Source: Eretmocerus hayati (taxonomy: Eukaryota; Arthropoda; Insecta; Hymenoptera; Aphelinidae). From it: a stretch of DNA of 64,000 nucleotides. This document shows positions 12,533-24,045 of this stretch, piece after piece. Position 1 is the stretch's first letter. Each line of letters starts with the position of its first letter. The stretch is from NCBI GenBank assembly GCA_029851415.1, contig CM056744.1, positions 9,059,268 to 9,123,267 of the forward strand, read 5' to 3'. Under the pieces are notes generated by a model that saw only the letters and a program-made list of their open reading frames with translations, made no database searches and was not told the DNA's origin. The translations under genes and the position numbers were made by a program.

Positions 12533-15486
12533 TATAAAAATAGTCCTTCAGGCGCAGAATTGAAGATCAGTCATCCAGGATGAGTAGGTTTTGAGAATAT
12601 AACTGTACTCGAGAGTGTAAGACTGTGACGTGTTGGAAAATGTACATTTGTTCTACCCTTCAGCCATATATCAGAGCCCTTGCAATGATTAAAATTTCCA
12701 ATAAATGCATTTTTAGCGAAAAGTTCACTCGAATGAAAAATATTCTCGTCCTTGTTTCTGCTTATTCATAAATGAGCATAGTTTCTATCAAGCGTGTGAA
12801 AAATCGTCATCCGAGGAATTCAACTTGAAATCTACGAGTATAACCAACTCCTTAGTATTTCAAAAACCACGTAAATCACATGAATTTTTCTCCTAGAAGC
12901 TATCCCGCCCTCAATCCCACTCTAGCGTCCCTGAATTTTTTCTATAATATGCAAAAAATTGTGAATGTCAGAACTTTTGCAGTTTTCAAAACATGATTCG
13001 AAACTTGTCATGCAAAGATCTTGGGAAAGATACTATTCCATCCTTTCATTTGTGTTCAGCAGCTCAAAACACATGAAAAATAAAAGAAATTTCTGTGAGT
13101 TTGGGTCATTTGAGTGTGGAAACATTTGTTCCTCATAGCCTACGCTCTTGATTAACTTATCTACTTTTTCAGGATAGCCCATACATCTTGATTATCTCAC
13201 GATATTCCCAAAACTGACTTATCAGTTCAAGTATTTCATTTTGCACGAGCTAATTTAAATTAGTCAAACTCAAAATTCGTGCAAAACAGGCTTAGAGCAG
13301 AAAATTACACACATACCAAAACCAAGCAAACCCAAAAATAGACTACTAGCAAAGCGTCCTATGCTACCGATTGAATGATCACCGGCAATCCGTAGTATCT
13401 TATTATAATCATCCAACAGCCCAGCAAATATAGTTCCCATGCAGAATCTTGTATTATATACCAACCAACCTCTATAACAACGATGCCGCACAACTGATGC
13501 AGAGGCGGACTCAGATCTTGAAATTGATTGTAATTAACGGCCAAAGCGCAAGGTGTGCACCCGATAAGTCAACCCGAGCGATTTTGGCTTGGAACCTCGA
13601 TCGACTATCTATAAAAAAAGAAAAAAAAGATCTAAAATGAAAAAGAAGAAGGAAGAAGTGGCGGTAGCATTTATACCTATGTTAGGTCGATGGGTTCGCT
13701 CGTTAGCGATCGCTGCAAAATGCTCGTAAATCTGATGGCGCGCGCGCGCTCAAGGCGGCATTCCTATTAATTAGCGTAGCTTAGTTCTCGAGTAGTGTGG
13801 CCCGCAAACGAATATAACATGGATGTGTAAGGTGCATACACTTTCTCACTCATCGCCTGGAGAGTGCAAAATCGCGGGCAGATTTTCTATCCCTGAATGC
13901 GATATATACTAATTTCTTGCGCTAGTTCACGTTCCGATTTAGTAAGCGAAATCGAGCACTACGAGGATATCTTATTTACGATAGATGATTGAATTTGTGT
14001 ATCGAAAATATCTTGTGTGAGTTGTTTTAGTTTTTTGGGTTTAGTTTTCGCTGCTAGTGGTTCTAAGATGAGATTGTGATGGAAATCGGCTTGGTGAGGA
14101 CTTAGATAGTGACGATGGAGAATCAAGGCATACGAGTTTTTGTATTATGGCGACTTTTATCACTTTGCGATAGTTCATTACTAAGCTATCAAGAGTTTGG
14201 CGTGTGAAATGATTCAGTTGTATCGTTTTTGATGATTGACTTTTGAATGACGATTTTTCAATCAATATTGTTAGGTATCATCTCTAGCAATTTTTATATG
14301 GGCTGTTTTGGAGAGTACAATACTTGGAGGACGAAATTCTGAAGAGTCAAAAATTTAGACGAATATTCCAAAATTAAGAATGTAAAAAGGAAGAAACTCG
14401 AAAAACCAGAATTTCGAGGAATTAAGGTATTGACTGACATTGAGTTTCGAAATGCCAAGATTTCGAGGTGCAAAAATTCAGATCGCTCATAAGGAGGCAA
14501 GAATAAGGGTCGACCGAACCTCGGCTTGGCAAAAATCTGGAAATGAAAATTTGAACAGCCAAAATTTCGGAATAACACCTTTGAATTTCCACCTTCCCGT
14601 ATTTTATTCGCTTCTTATCTTTGCCTTTCCGGGTGTCACAAATTCTTGTCTCTCTACAAATTCTTGATCTTTGAATTTTGGACTCTCCGTGGTCTTGCAT
14701 TCAAAGTTGGATCCTTTCCAGATTTCCACCACTCCGAATTTCCGCATCCCGAAATATCGGCTCTCCGAGAAATTGAATACACTGATCATATGAAGATGTA
14801 TCATGCAGGTATCCTTCAAAAAAATGTATCATGATTCGTTTCCCAAGATTGACATAATATCATCGAAATTTCTCGCAATGAATACGTCCAGCTCGGCTAA
14901 ATTATTGAAGAATCACAAGAAAAGTCGCAACTTGAAAATTTACTATATGGTCTATGATCTGCAGTAAAGATCATAGTTTTTCCACCCTACTCATTTGTCA
15001 TTAGATTTTTTTGAAACTTACCTCAGGCCAAAAACGGTGATGGCATCCCATCATACTAGAAACAATACCATTGACAACGAGATTGACAACGTAGTTGAAA
15101 AAGTGGCGGAGTATTCGTCTTTGTGTACCTAGATGACTCATTTACAACATTTCTTATCCTCCATAAGTCATACCTGATCTTGAAAAATTTGTTCGGCTAA
15201 ACTGAACTGATTATAAAAGTCATACTCCGGCAACAGCCTACTGTCTTATCTCTAAGGATGAAAATTTACTCTACGTGTACGAATGAATGCAGGAAAATTA
15301 TCTATCACATTCACGAGACAATAATTATGGCCTCAACTGTTGCTGAATCTTTATACTACACCATAGGCCCTGAATTTGATCTACTGAATTTGTCGGTAAT
15401 AAATCCACCGTAACCCATTCTGCTTGTTGATAATTTGTATGTTACGATTATATATTGACATGTCAGGAAATGTGGATCGACAAATC

Positions 15487-16318
15487 GACTGGGCAAAATC
15501 ACCGCCATCGCTGGAAAAATTATTCTGATGGAATTTTTTTGCGGGATCCCCTCCAGAGGATCCTTCTGAATCCGAAACTTTGTGTTGCCAGATGAATTTC
15601 CAATACAGAATTTTTTGAACTGGAATTGTTTGAACAAATTGTGAATATCAAATGTTTCGGTTCGGAAGCAATTGTTTAGGGTTTTTCTGACTCATCTCGG
15701 ATAAAAAATCTCTCAAGTCATTTTCCTCTAGAAGTCATCGTTTTCGACCTGTCAGCGTTTCGAGATTGAAAAGACGTGAAAATCACGATTTTCAGTGACC
15801 GATGAGAGTACGAAAACCGTGAAAATCTCATGTTGTCAGAGCGGAAAATTGACAGTTGTGATCTCCTTTGATGGCTATAGCGCATTCAACTACCCACCTG
15901 AATAAAAGCGTTTTAAAAAACAATGGGTCATCGTTCGGAAACATGAATTTTTGCTATTGGATACTGTTGAGGAAATATCAATCAACAACTCTCCGCTCTG
16001 GCAACATAAGATTTTCACGTCTTTCGCACTCTAATCAGTCGCTGAGAATCGCGATTTTCACAAACAATGGTTTTTAGAGAAAAATGACAAGAGTGATTTT
16101 CTATTTGAAATGAGCCAGAAAACCCCTAAACGATTGCTTCCGAACCAAAAAAATTTGATATTGACAATTTGCTTAAACGATTTCAATTCAAAAAATTCTG
16201 GATTGAAATTTCGTCTGGCAACATGGATTTTTAAATTCAGAAGAGTCTTTTGGGATGGGATCCCGGAGGAGAATTCTTTCAGAATAATTTTTCCAACGGG
16301 CGGTGATTTCGCCTAGTC
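15487..16318. mobile_element. About 830-bp foldback element with GACTGGGC ends
   Basis: The left terminus GACTGGGCAAAATCACCGCC and the right terminus (reverse complement GACTAGGCGAAATCACCGCC) match at 18 of 20 bases. Arms of about 350 bp run inward (CAATTGTTTAGGGTTTTTCTGACTC near 15671 opposite GAGCCAGAAAACCCCTAAACG near 16111) with a short central loop. The mirrored frames near the ends are translations of the arms. No target duplication was clear. Confidence 0.75.
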
Positions 16319-18542
16319 AAAACAGTTATCATTGAAGTTTTGTCATAAAAATCTCGCTAGAAAATGCAAAAATTATCGAATACAACACTTAATGAATCTT
16401 GCCTGAGATAAGTTTGAACCTACCAAGGCATGAACCCCGGCCTCCCCCTCCCTCCTTTACCCAACGCAGTTTTGTAATCAAATCGAAGTATCGGATCTCG
16501 ATTTCAACAAAATAATCCCATGCGAACAAATCTCCCAACCCAACTACAGGCATCCCCGATAAAATATCTGAAAATCTCCCCCGCTCGGCCGGTATTCATC
16601 GTCCAATAACAGCTCCACAAGCCAAAGTCACCCGATCTCCCCACAAAATCCAGATTCTGATCATCGTTGAGAAGTATATAATAATACTACACATGTACAA
16701 TTCGCATACTTCAATCGCACCTCTCCCTTTTGAAAATCAGCCATTGGCACGAGTCCGTATAGCATCGATTTGCCCATGCATATCAATACATATAAAAATC
16801 TCAAATGTCGGCATATATTCTTTGAAGGTAAAATGCCGAACGGAAGGTGGCGATCGTTTGACAAGCGATAAGAACCCCCAGCTTGCAGTAAGCCATGAAG
16901 TTGTTAATTCGCCGACAGGATTAGGATACCTGTGTTGACGGCGCCCGAGCGATTGCGTAATTTACGGCTTCTAGAAAGATTCAACTTATATGTTGGTTGC
17001 ATTCAAGAATTTATATGGGAATGGAGGTGTTTGATATATTGATTGGAGGTTTTCTGATTGGAATATCTATTTCATCTGTTGTGGTGTAGCTCGGGAATAG
17101 CAGATTGGCTTTTGAGCTCTCGAAGAGCCTAATAGTTTTTTTTAAATTTGTTGGTTCGCTAAATCGCGGTGTATATTGTTGTATTATATGGTGAAAATAT
17201 TTAATAACTGCCCGTCATCTCAAATCTGTTCATATATCTCTAGCTCATTTCGCAACTTATTTCAAAATCCCCAGATTGATTTCATAAACGTTGGAATATC
17301 TTGTCAGATTCGAGTTGTTGCAGACTTTCGTGGAAAAAAATGACAACTTTTTGACATTCCGTGAGTTAAGTTGACATTCTGTCGCAGATTCCACGCATTT
17401 CTACTCTCAATTTGTCAAAAAATATCATACAACACGCGACTGCAAAATCTGGTTTCTATAAACACCCTCGTGATAATTCAGACCGTGATCTTCGGTTAAG
17501 CCCAGAAATTACCACCTGATATGCAAAATACAACTTTCACGCGCTCACATCAGAATTTCCTATTTTGCACTTAATTTTTTGATAGCTAGATGGGGGATTC
17601 CACGAAAACTGTTAAACGACGATGTCCTGGGCCGCCACTTTCGAATGATGTGACATAGGTCCAACTAAACATTGGACTCATCGGGCACCGTCATTTCAGA
17701 CCTACAAAGATAATTTCAAGTAAAAATATTCGCTGTTCTTCATACTCTAAACACCAATTTATGGTCAAAAACGGGGTTGTATGCTTGTCCTTATTTCAAA
17801 ACCACCCCTTCAAGCCCGTTGCAACAGATATGTTTGCACTATGAATAGTTACCATGGTTACACTATGTGACGAGATATATTGGATTCTCACGACACAACA
17901 TTTGAAAGCTTACATTTGGAGGAGTGATTTCATGCACAAATATTAGCCTCCACTCGAGTTTTTTGTGGTGCAACTAGCGCAAACATTCCGAGGAACATTC
18001 GGTCCAGAAAAATTATGCCACATTCCGGGACACCAAATGAACACCCTCTCGTGTTTTTCTGTGTGAATGGAAGACTTCACCCCAGGTAACATTCCGTTCA
18101 TTTTGGATAAGGATTTAAACTCCTGGTGCTGCGTATCCGTTAATTTAATGGCACTTAGACCAGCAGAGCCAAAATCTACTGGTTATTTCGAAGGGTACAA
18201 AAATGATTCCACATCCGGTCGTGACATAGGAATCAGAGTGCAGCGATGACTCGAATCACTCAATTTGGCCTCTTTCTACTATACTTTGGTAGCTCGAAGG
18301 GGTATAAATTTAACCAAGTTGATCCAAATCGATACGAGCTTGTGAGATCATTGATCTAAAGATTGATCTGTCACATTCCCTCTCGTTCCGTGACTCGTGA
18401 GAAAACGTAATTTTGAGCGTCGGTCGCGTGGATGATGGGGGCACTGTTGGGGTCAAAATCATGTGTCATAACGATAATCCACCTAATATATCCAGCATTT
18501 TTACTCCAATGTTTCCGGGGAATGAGTGGGAATCGAATAATA
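16319..18542. other. Gene-free stretch
   Basis: About 2.2 kb with no supported gene or strong repeat. It holds C-rich stretches near 16435-16460. Confidence 0.4.
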
Positions 18543-19394
18543 GGCCGAGTCTACATAGACGCGCTCACCCCGGGCGCGCGCGCTCTCTCCGCTTGCACTC
18601 TCCATCCAAACACCGGAGTAGGTATCGAAAATGGGATTCGAAAACTTTTTGACGAGTGTTCCCTCTCAATTGGAGTATCAGCGCGAGTTATTGAGATCAA
18701 TAACGGCCAGTCTATTGCGTAAATCGAACAAAAAATTGATTTGCATCTCATAGCGATCGAAAAGTGAGGGACTTGCATGTCGGTCGATGTGCCTGATATC
18801 ACGACCCCCAACTTCTCAGGTTCCTAGCTCGCGGCTTATTCAACAATTTTCAACATTATTTTGGGTCTGCATTGAGATTTTCTCCAGAAACTGCAAAATG
18901 AGCAGAGCTGTGCGGAATTCTGGTGAAGAAGAATCGAGCTATTCCATGTACACCAAAGATCAAATTTGTGTTACAAGAGTCACTCCTCCGTCAATTTGGG
19001 ACATCTCGGGTGTTCTTAATCAAAATTTCACACACTTTAGCTCATTATTCAGCTTCTGGAATGAATACCAATGTATAACCAAGATGATGCTGAATATTGC
19101 TGAATGGCTTGCAAGTTGGAGACCTGATGAAAAGTTGGGGGATGCTTATATGAGACACAACCACGCCTCTCATTTTTCGATCTCTATTCGATGCAGATCA
19201 ACTTTTTGGTCAATTTACGAAATAGATTGGCCGTTTTTCATCCCACAAACTCGCACTGATACTCAAGTTGAGAGGGAACATTCGTCAAAAGTTTTTCAAA
19301 TCCCATTTTCGGTACCTACTCCGGTGTTTGGGTGCAGAGTGCAAGTGGAGAGAGCGCGCGCGCCCAGAGTGAGCGCGTCTATGTAGACTCGGCC
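18543..19394. mobile_element. 852-bp inverted-repeat element, GGCCGAGTCTACATAGACGC ends, AATA flanks
   Basis: The left end GGCCGAGTCTACATAGACGC is repeated inverted at the right end up to 19394. AATA lies outside both ends (18539-18542 and 19395-19398), consistent with a 4-bp target duplication. Arms of about 250 bp carry an extreme GCGCGCGCGC tract next to the terminus. A 199-codon plus-strand frame (18787-19386) and a shorter minus-strand one are largely translations of the arms, with a spacer I cannot assign, so I do not call a gene. Superfamily unknown. Confidence 0.75.
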
Positions 19395-20235
19395 AATAGG
19401 GTAGGAAATGTGCCAAGAGGAAAAAATATGATTCCCAAAGTTAACAGTTTTGACGGAATCACCCGTATTTACAAATAAAAATTCAACAGTCTGATGGCAC
19501 TGAGTAGCTAAAGATACTATGTTGAAAGATGCTTCAAATAATGAATAAATCACCCAAAAGAGAGTTGACTAAAGTTTCATTCATCTGTGGCTGCTGATTT
19601 GTCTTGAATAGACTCCATCGTCAAGGGTTTGATATCTTTACATCCAAAAATTAGATCCATCCTCATATTTGATACACGAGCCAAGCTCAATGTCTTCTTA
19701 TCTATACCCTAAGGTCATTCAACTATATAATTGTCAATGAGTATCATGAATTATTTTACACCTACCTTATTTTTGAGAGCACATTTCGACAATGATATTT
19801 CAAGGTATATGGATATTGTTCTATCTTAGGAGGAGATAAAATAACATAAAGTTGAAAACCTCGCACATGGAACAATATAGCTCTTGAGTTTCAATTGAAT
19901 AGCCACAGAAAACTAAGCGCCAGATCATATTTTCTTATAATCTGTACATCCTCACTGAGACAGATATGGTGTTATAAACCTTATCTCTGAGGTAATTCAT
20001 GTCATCCGTTATGATATTCTTCTGCGGCTTATTACTCCTAAATCCGTTATTTTCTCAACACTGCAATGAATTAAGCTGAAATAAGAGCAATTGTATACGA
20101 AACCAAATCCTCAGTATCTTTCGGAATAGCCAAGAGACTAGATCCAAAAATTCGTTGATTAGTATAAGCGAGTGTCTTTCAAGAAGTAATAACTAGGTGC
20201 CATTGTGAAATCATAGTTCTTCGAAGTGATAGACG
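19395..20235. other. Upstream flank of the knottin-mucin gene
   Basis: No feature is clear. GTATAAGC near 20163 is a weak TATA-like match about 70 bp before the start codon at 20236. A further 5' non-coding exon cannot be excluded. Confidence 0.3.
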
Positions 20236-20385
20236 ATGTCAAGATCTTTAATATGCATTTTCATTGCATTCTTTGCAATTGAATCTTCTGTCGGGACATT
20301 TCATCATCATTTAGGATGGATGTATCACCACGCTTCATCGCAAAATATAAATGAGAGATTTTTCTGCAAACCACTCTTTTTCCAC
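20236..20385 (+). CDS. Secreted knottin-mucin protein, exon 1 (signal peptide, His-rich stretch, first cysteine of the knot)
   Basis: The ATG at 20236 opens a 50-codon exon that ends in phase 0 at a donor, CAC|GTAAGA. Residues 1-20 look like a classical signal peptide: short polar start, hydrophobic core LICIFIAFFAI, and a small-residue region SSVG before a likely cleavage. Next comes a His-rich stretch (HHH at 23-25, HH at 31-32). The only cysteine after the signal peptide is residue 44; it becomes cysteine 1 of a six-cysteine domain completed by exon 2. The frame runs on past the donor to 20583, but the acceptor at 23355 restores the same phase and the domain spacing, so I prefer the spliced model. 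The exon pairing is inferred; no transcript was seen. Confidence 0.7.
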
Positions 20386-20996
20386 GTAAGAATATTTTGT
20401 ATTCCTAAATTGAATTTTCTGAGGAATTCTCACTTCAGCATGGTTAGGTGGCAATACTTCCTCGTGACGGGAGAACTGTTTTTTGTTTGTTTCCTAGATT
20501 GTCAAATCTTCTCATTGTCGATTTTTTTCATACATCAAAAATTTAGTATCTTCTCAAATTTTTGTTCTATCTATGGTAGTTGATGTTGTGCCATAACAGA
20601 AAAGTCTAAGTCGAGAGAGATGTTATAGAAAGCCGCAGTAAGAAAATTTGCGGGATGCATTATTTGCGCTTCTTACGCAAACAGTTTATCCCAAACGAGC
20701 GTGATGCCTAGAAAAAATCTTATCTTTTTCGTGCATCCATAAAATATAGTTTTGCAGAACTTTTATCTCCGAAAGCTTCAAGTTTCTAGCACGATTTGAG
20801 CCAGAAGACTGTTGTTTCAATATCTTAGAAATGTTTGAATTGAGAGAATTTTCCTTGACATTCAAGTCGTTAAGTGAACCAGGCTTCTTCACTAGAATGA
20901 ACACGATATGGCGAGAAAAAGATCTGTAGAAGAGGATCCAAAACATGTCTCAAAAGCCTCTAAGCATGTTTAAATGAACTCGTAATGGGCTTACGC

Positions 20997-21657
20997 CAGG
21001 GGGTGGCTTACTACGGAGTAGCCGTGGCCAACACCGGCTAATACGGCTTGTTTTGCGGCAAATGCGCGCTACTGCAAGAGACCCACCACAGGTGCAAGTA
21101 GACAAAAGTAGCCAAGAGTGGCCACGCTGAGATTTGAAAGAGTAGCATTTGTGGGGCTACGTTCTACTCCAAACTACTTTACCGCCGCTGGAAGCTACTT
21201 CTGGCTACTGTAGAGCTTGTGTTGCGGACCCAACAAGCGACCAGCAGTAGTCAAATAGTAGCTCGAAGTAGCCACGAGTGGCCCCCACAGGGTGAGAGTA
21301 GTTGGAAGTAGTCGATATGAGCTGGCATTAGAATCCAGCGCAGGACATCGCTACTCCCTCACCCTGTACTGACCTCTTGTGGCTACTTCGAGCTACTATT
21401 TGACTGCCGTTGGTCGCTTGTTGGGTCCGCAAGACAAGCTCTACAGTAACCAGAAGTAGCTTCCAGTGGCGGTGAAGTAGTTCGGAGTAGAACATGACCC
21501 CACAAATGCTACTCTTTCAGATCTCAGCGAGGCCACTCTTGGCTACTTCTGTCTACTTGCACCTGGGGTAGGCCTCTCGCAGTAGCGCGCATTTGCCGCA
21601 AAACTATCCGTATTAGCCGGCATTGGTCACGGCTACTCCCTAGTAAGCCGCCCCTTG
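20997..21657. mobile_element. hAT-type foldback MITE with 8-bp target duplication
   Basis: The left terminus CAGGGGGTGGCTTACTA and the right terminus (reverse complement CAAGGGGCGGCTTACTA) start arms of about 300 bp that pair nearly throughout. GCTTACGC is present exactly on both sides (20989-20996 and 21658-21665). CAGGGG-type ends and an 8-bp duplication are hallmarks of hAT transposons; TA at the centre of the duplication fits the nnnTAnnn preference described for the Buster group. The interior repeats AGTAGC/GCTACT many times. No transposase, so it is non-autonomous. It lies in the intron of the gene 20236-24045. Confidence 0.9.
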
Positions 21658-21665
21658 GCTTACGC

Positions 21666-22845
21666 ATCACAATTTTGATCCATCCCAATACCTCAGCTCT
21701 TACTAAATGGCTCTTATCGTTGCAAAACTCGTGATTTCTCAGGACTATAGCTGTTTTTTGATGTTCTATGGCCTTTCATCTCAATGATAACTCTTCAATA
21801 CTATATATAAGTAGCTCCGTTGGAACTTTGAAATAGTGTGTGCCCGCTTGCATACTCGGGTAAGAAACCATGCGAGTCATTTTTGATAAATTTTTTGGTT
21901 CTTTCTGGCGCAATTATGGGTTTTTTTAACCCGGTTGCCAAAAAAAAATTATCATCGCAAGAGGAGTCAAAACGTCAGTTCCGTGCTCTGTGGTTTTTCA
22001 TTTTTCCGGCCGTGGTGAGTGCGGATCCCCGCGGCATGTCTCGTTCCGAATTCGGGCGGGCAAACATATCAAATTGAATATTATGATATTATGCACCAAA
22101 TCCCAATTCTTTAAGAGCCAAAAGATTTCTTTTTTTTGTGCACGCTGAACACATACATTTTTTAGCACAATTTTACTCAAAACTCTACTCATTCAGTTTC
22201 CCTGTATAGAAGGGAATTTGTCCCATCCAAGGGCTTTCTGTGTCATGTTTTCCTTGGAGTGAATCGTTATGTGCAACTCCTCCATGCCTCAAAAAATGAA
22301 AAAAAAAAATTCAATGTCACATTTTGCGGAGAACTTTTTCGCGAAAATCCATTCCTGCTAAATATTTTGGTCAGTTCCGTACCCTAGTGGTGTGCCTCCT
22401 AAACGCAAAGCTACGCAAGTCCCAGTCAGTTTTTCCCAAGTGTTTGGTGGCCAAATGAAAACACCAAAAACGCAAGACAAATTTTAGTGGCAAATTCAGG
22501 TTCCATGCATTTCTTCAAAATGTCCGATTCCGTGCCCTGTTACCGTGTTATCTGTGTTACTCTTATGGTACCGAGGATTGGAAAAATTTACATTCGTGCG
22601 TAAGCTAATTTATACTTTATATGTTTGAAAAGGTCGAAAAATACATCTTGGAATACACGGAAGTGGAATCTGGGAATGGTATAATTTCGACCCTTAAATA
22701 TCAAAGTTTCCACAGAACTACTCATATGTAATTATTCTGGCGAAAATTTGCTTCGGTATTACACACTTATGCTCATCAAATAGCCCATTTTTAGCCAAAT
22801 GGCGAAAAACTGTCCGTTCGAGGTCCGATAGTAAGTAAGTCCGTA
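21666..22845. other. Intron sequence between the two MITEs
   Basis: No feature supported. A short GC-rich patch (GGATCCCCGCGGCATG) lies at about 22023-22038. Confidence 0.35.
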
Positions 22846-23228
22846 GTGCTCTGTTTTATCGACCTCGCGTGATTTCAACAATGTCATATGTTCAAATGAT
22901 TGATGATTGCAAAGACTTCTCGGATAAAATTATCTAGTCAGCGCGTTTCGCGATACATCCCAAAACTCACGATATTTCTTGAATAATTTGGAAGACTGTA
23001 ATCCTGCATGGCCACGTCATTCATATGACGCAGCAGCGCGATGACTCAAGATTACAACTTTTCAAATTATTCAATGGATATCGTGAGTTTTGAGATGCAA
23101 CGCTAATAAAGGGATCGGAAAAAATCATTGCAAACCACGCTGACTGATTGATATGGTCCGTAAAGTATTGTTAATTATTTAAAAATAAGATAATATTGAA
23201 TTCCCACCAGGTCGATAAAACAGAGCAC
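22846..23228. mobile_element. 383-bp MITE with GTGCTCTGTTTTATCGACCT ends
   Basis: The 20-bp terminal sequence GTGCTCTGTTTTATCGACCT occurs exactly inverted at the right end. An inner dyad pairs AAAACTCACGATAT (about 22971) with ATATCGTGAGTTTT (about 23077). It lies only 127 bp before the acceptor of exon 2. No target duplication was clear, and no coding capacity. Confidence 0.8.
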
Positions 23229-23355
23229 GTCAGACTTGTTTTGATACGTTATATTGAGATGAATTTCTTTATCAGGATAGACACTGCTACTTTTCTCTGT
23301 CAATATCAATATTCTTCATATTCACACTTTTCAATCCTGAAATTTTTTTGTACAG

Positions 23356-24045
23356 TGCCAGAACGACTTTGACTGCTGCCCACGCATGAAATGTTCCCAA
23401 CGCAATTACTGTTCATATCTAGCTGCTTTAGCTGCCTCAAAAACTACAACAACAACAACAAGGAAGCCCAGTACAATCCAATGGATCCCACCAACAACAC
23501 CAAATCAAATTTCATTAGAATCTGTATCCAGTACCAGTGAATCACCCGCACTTCCTAATTCACCAGTGTCTTTCAACTCTTTAATTGCAACATCGAATGT
23601 TGCCAATTCAATACCATCTACAACAACATCTGAACCAGTTGATGCTTCATCTTCGACAATAAGTAGCCCGATTGATCCAACGTCACCTTTGACAATGGTA
23701 AGTGAGGTACCATCATTATCGACAGATCAAGGTTCAACATCTTCAGAAGAAGCATCGGAAACTACTGAAGCTGCTCCAATAGCTGATGCTACAACTTCGA
23801 ATAGTGTTCAATTGGAAGAAGCTACTACAATTGTGTCTCCTGTAGAAGAAAATTCTATCTCGAAGGAACCTGATTCTGATGTAACTTCATCGCCGAATGT
23901 AGAGGATGATACTACCACATACGTTAGCCAGTCTGAACAAGAGACACCGACTTCAGATGTGGAAGAAACAACCAAAAATGATTTGGATGATACAAATACT
24001 ACTCCAAATTCATCTTCAAATGATGAAACTACCTCCACGAGTTGA
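23356..24045 (+). CDS. Secreted knottin-mucin protein, exon 2 (five knot cysteines and Ser/Thr-rich tail)
   Basis: Exon 2 begins after a polypyrimidine tract and GTACAG, in phase with exon 1, and runs 229 codons to TGA at 24043. With exon 1 the product is about 279 residues. Cysteines at 44, 51, 57, 58, 63 and 69 give C-x6-C-x5-CC-x4-C-x5-C, which is inhibitor-cystine-knot (knottin) spacing. The rest, about 205 residues, is dominated by Ser, Thr, Pro, Asp and Glu (a run of six Thr near residue 80) with no further cysteine. That is typical of an extended, probably O-glycosylated mucin-like region. Knottins include peptide toxins, defence peptides, enzyme inhibitors and signalling ligands, so the role is unknown. 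A single knot plus a long tail argues more for an extracellular or cuticle/gut-lining role than for a free peptide. An internal ATG at 23386 would miss most of the knot. Confidence 0.75.
   Translation, partial: CQNDFDCCPRMKCSQRNYCSYLAALAASKTTTTTTRKPSTIQWIPPTTPNQISLESVSSTSESPALPNSPVSFNSLIATSNVANSIPSTTTSEPVDASSSTISSPIDPTSPLTMVSEVPSLSTDQGSTSSEEASETTEAAPIADATTSNSVQLEEATTIVSPVEENSISKEPDSDVTSSPNVEDDTTTYVSQSEQETPTSDVEETTKNDLDDTNTTPNSSSNDETTSTS

Larger units (their letters stand above)
8154..15486. other. 7.3 kb with no recognised gene; two short hairpins
   Basis: Mostly AT-rich unique-looking DNA. Two more GC-rich patches stand out, about 10840-11240 and 13480-13960; the second has GATCGACTATC, a GCGCGCGCGC run (13739-13749) and ATTAATTAGCG. 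They could be promoter-proximal or conserved non-coding DNA, but I cannot tie them to an exon. Frames up to 117 codons (plus 10910-11263) and 73 codons (minus 13270-13491, with a hydrophobic end) match no family I know. Confidence 0.4.
20386..23355 (+). other. 2970-bp phase-0 intron holding two MITEs
   Basis: The donor is GTAAGA at 20386. The acceptor is a T-rich tract ending GTACAG at 23355. The intron contains the hAT-type element 20997-21657 and the TIR element 22846-23228. The rest (20386-20988, 21666-22845) shows no open frame that reads as coding. Confidence 0.65.

Noticed and set aside
13270..13491. 73-codon minus-strand frame with a hydrophobic end and a donor-like GTATGT
   Set aside because: No acceptor, partner exon or family match could be found; a hydrophobic stretch in AT-rich DNA arises easily by chance.
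19121..19131. CTGATGA near a GAAA, considered as a hammerhead ribozyme core
   Set aside because: No three-stem arrangement could be built around it.
18787..19386. 199-codon plus-strand frame, the second longest in the window apart from gag and exon 2
   Set aside because: Much of it translates one arm of the 18543-19394 foldback, and the other arm gives the mirrored frame on the minus strand. No domain, no splice context.
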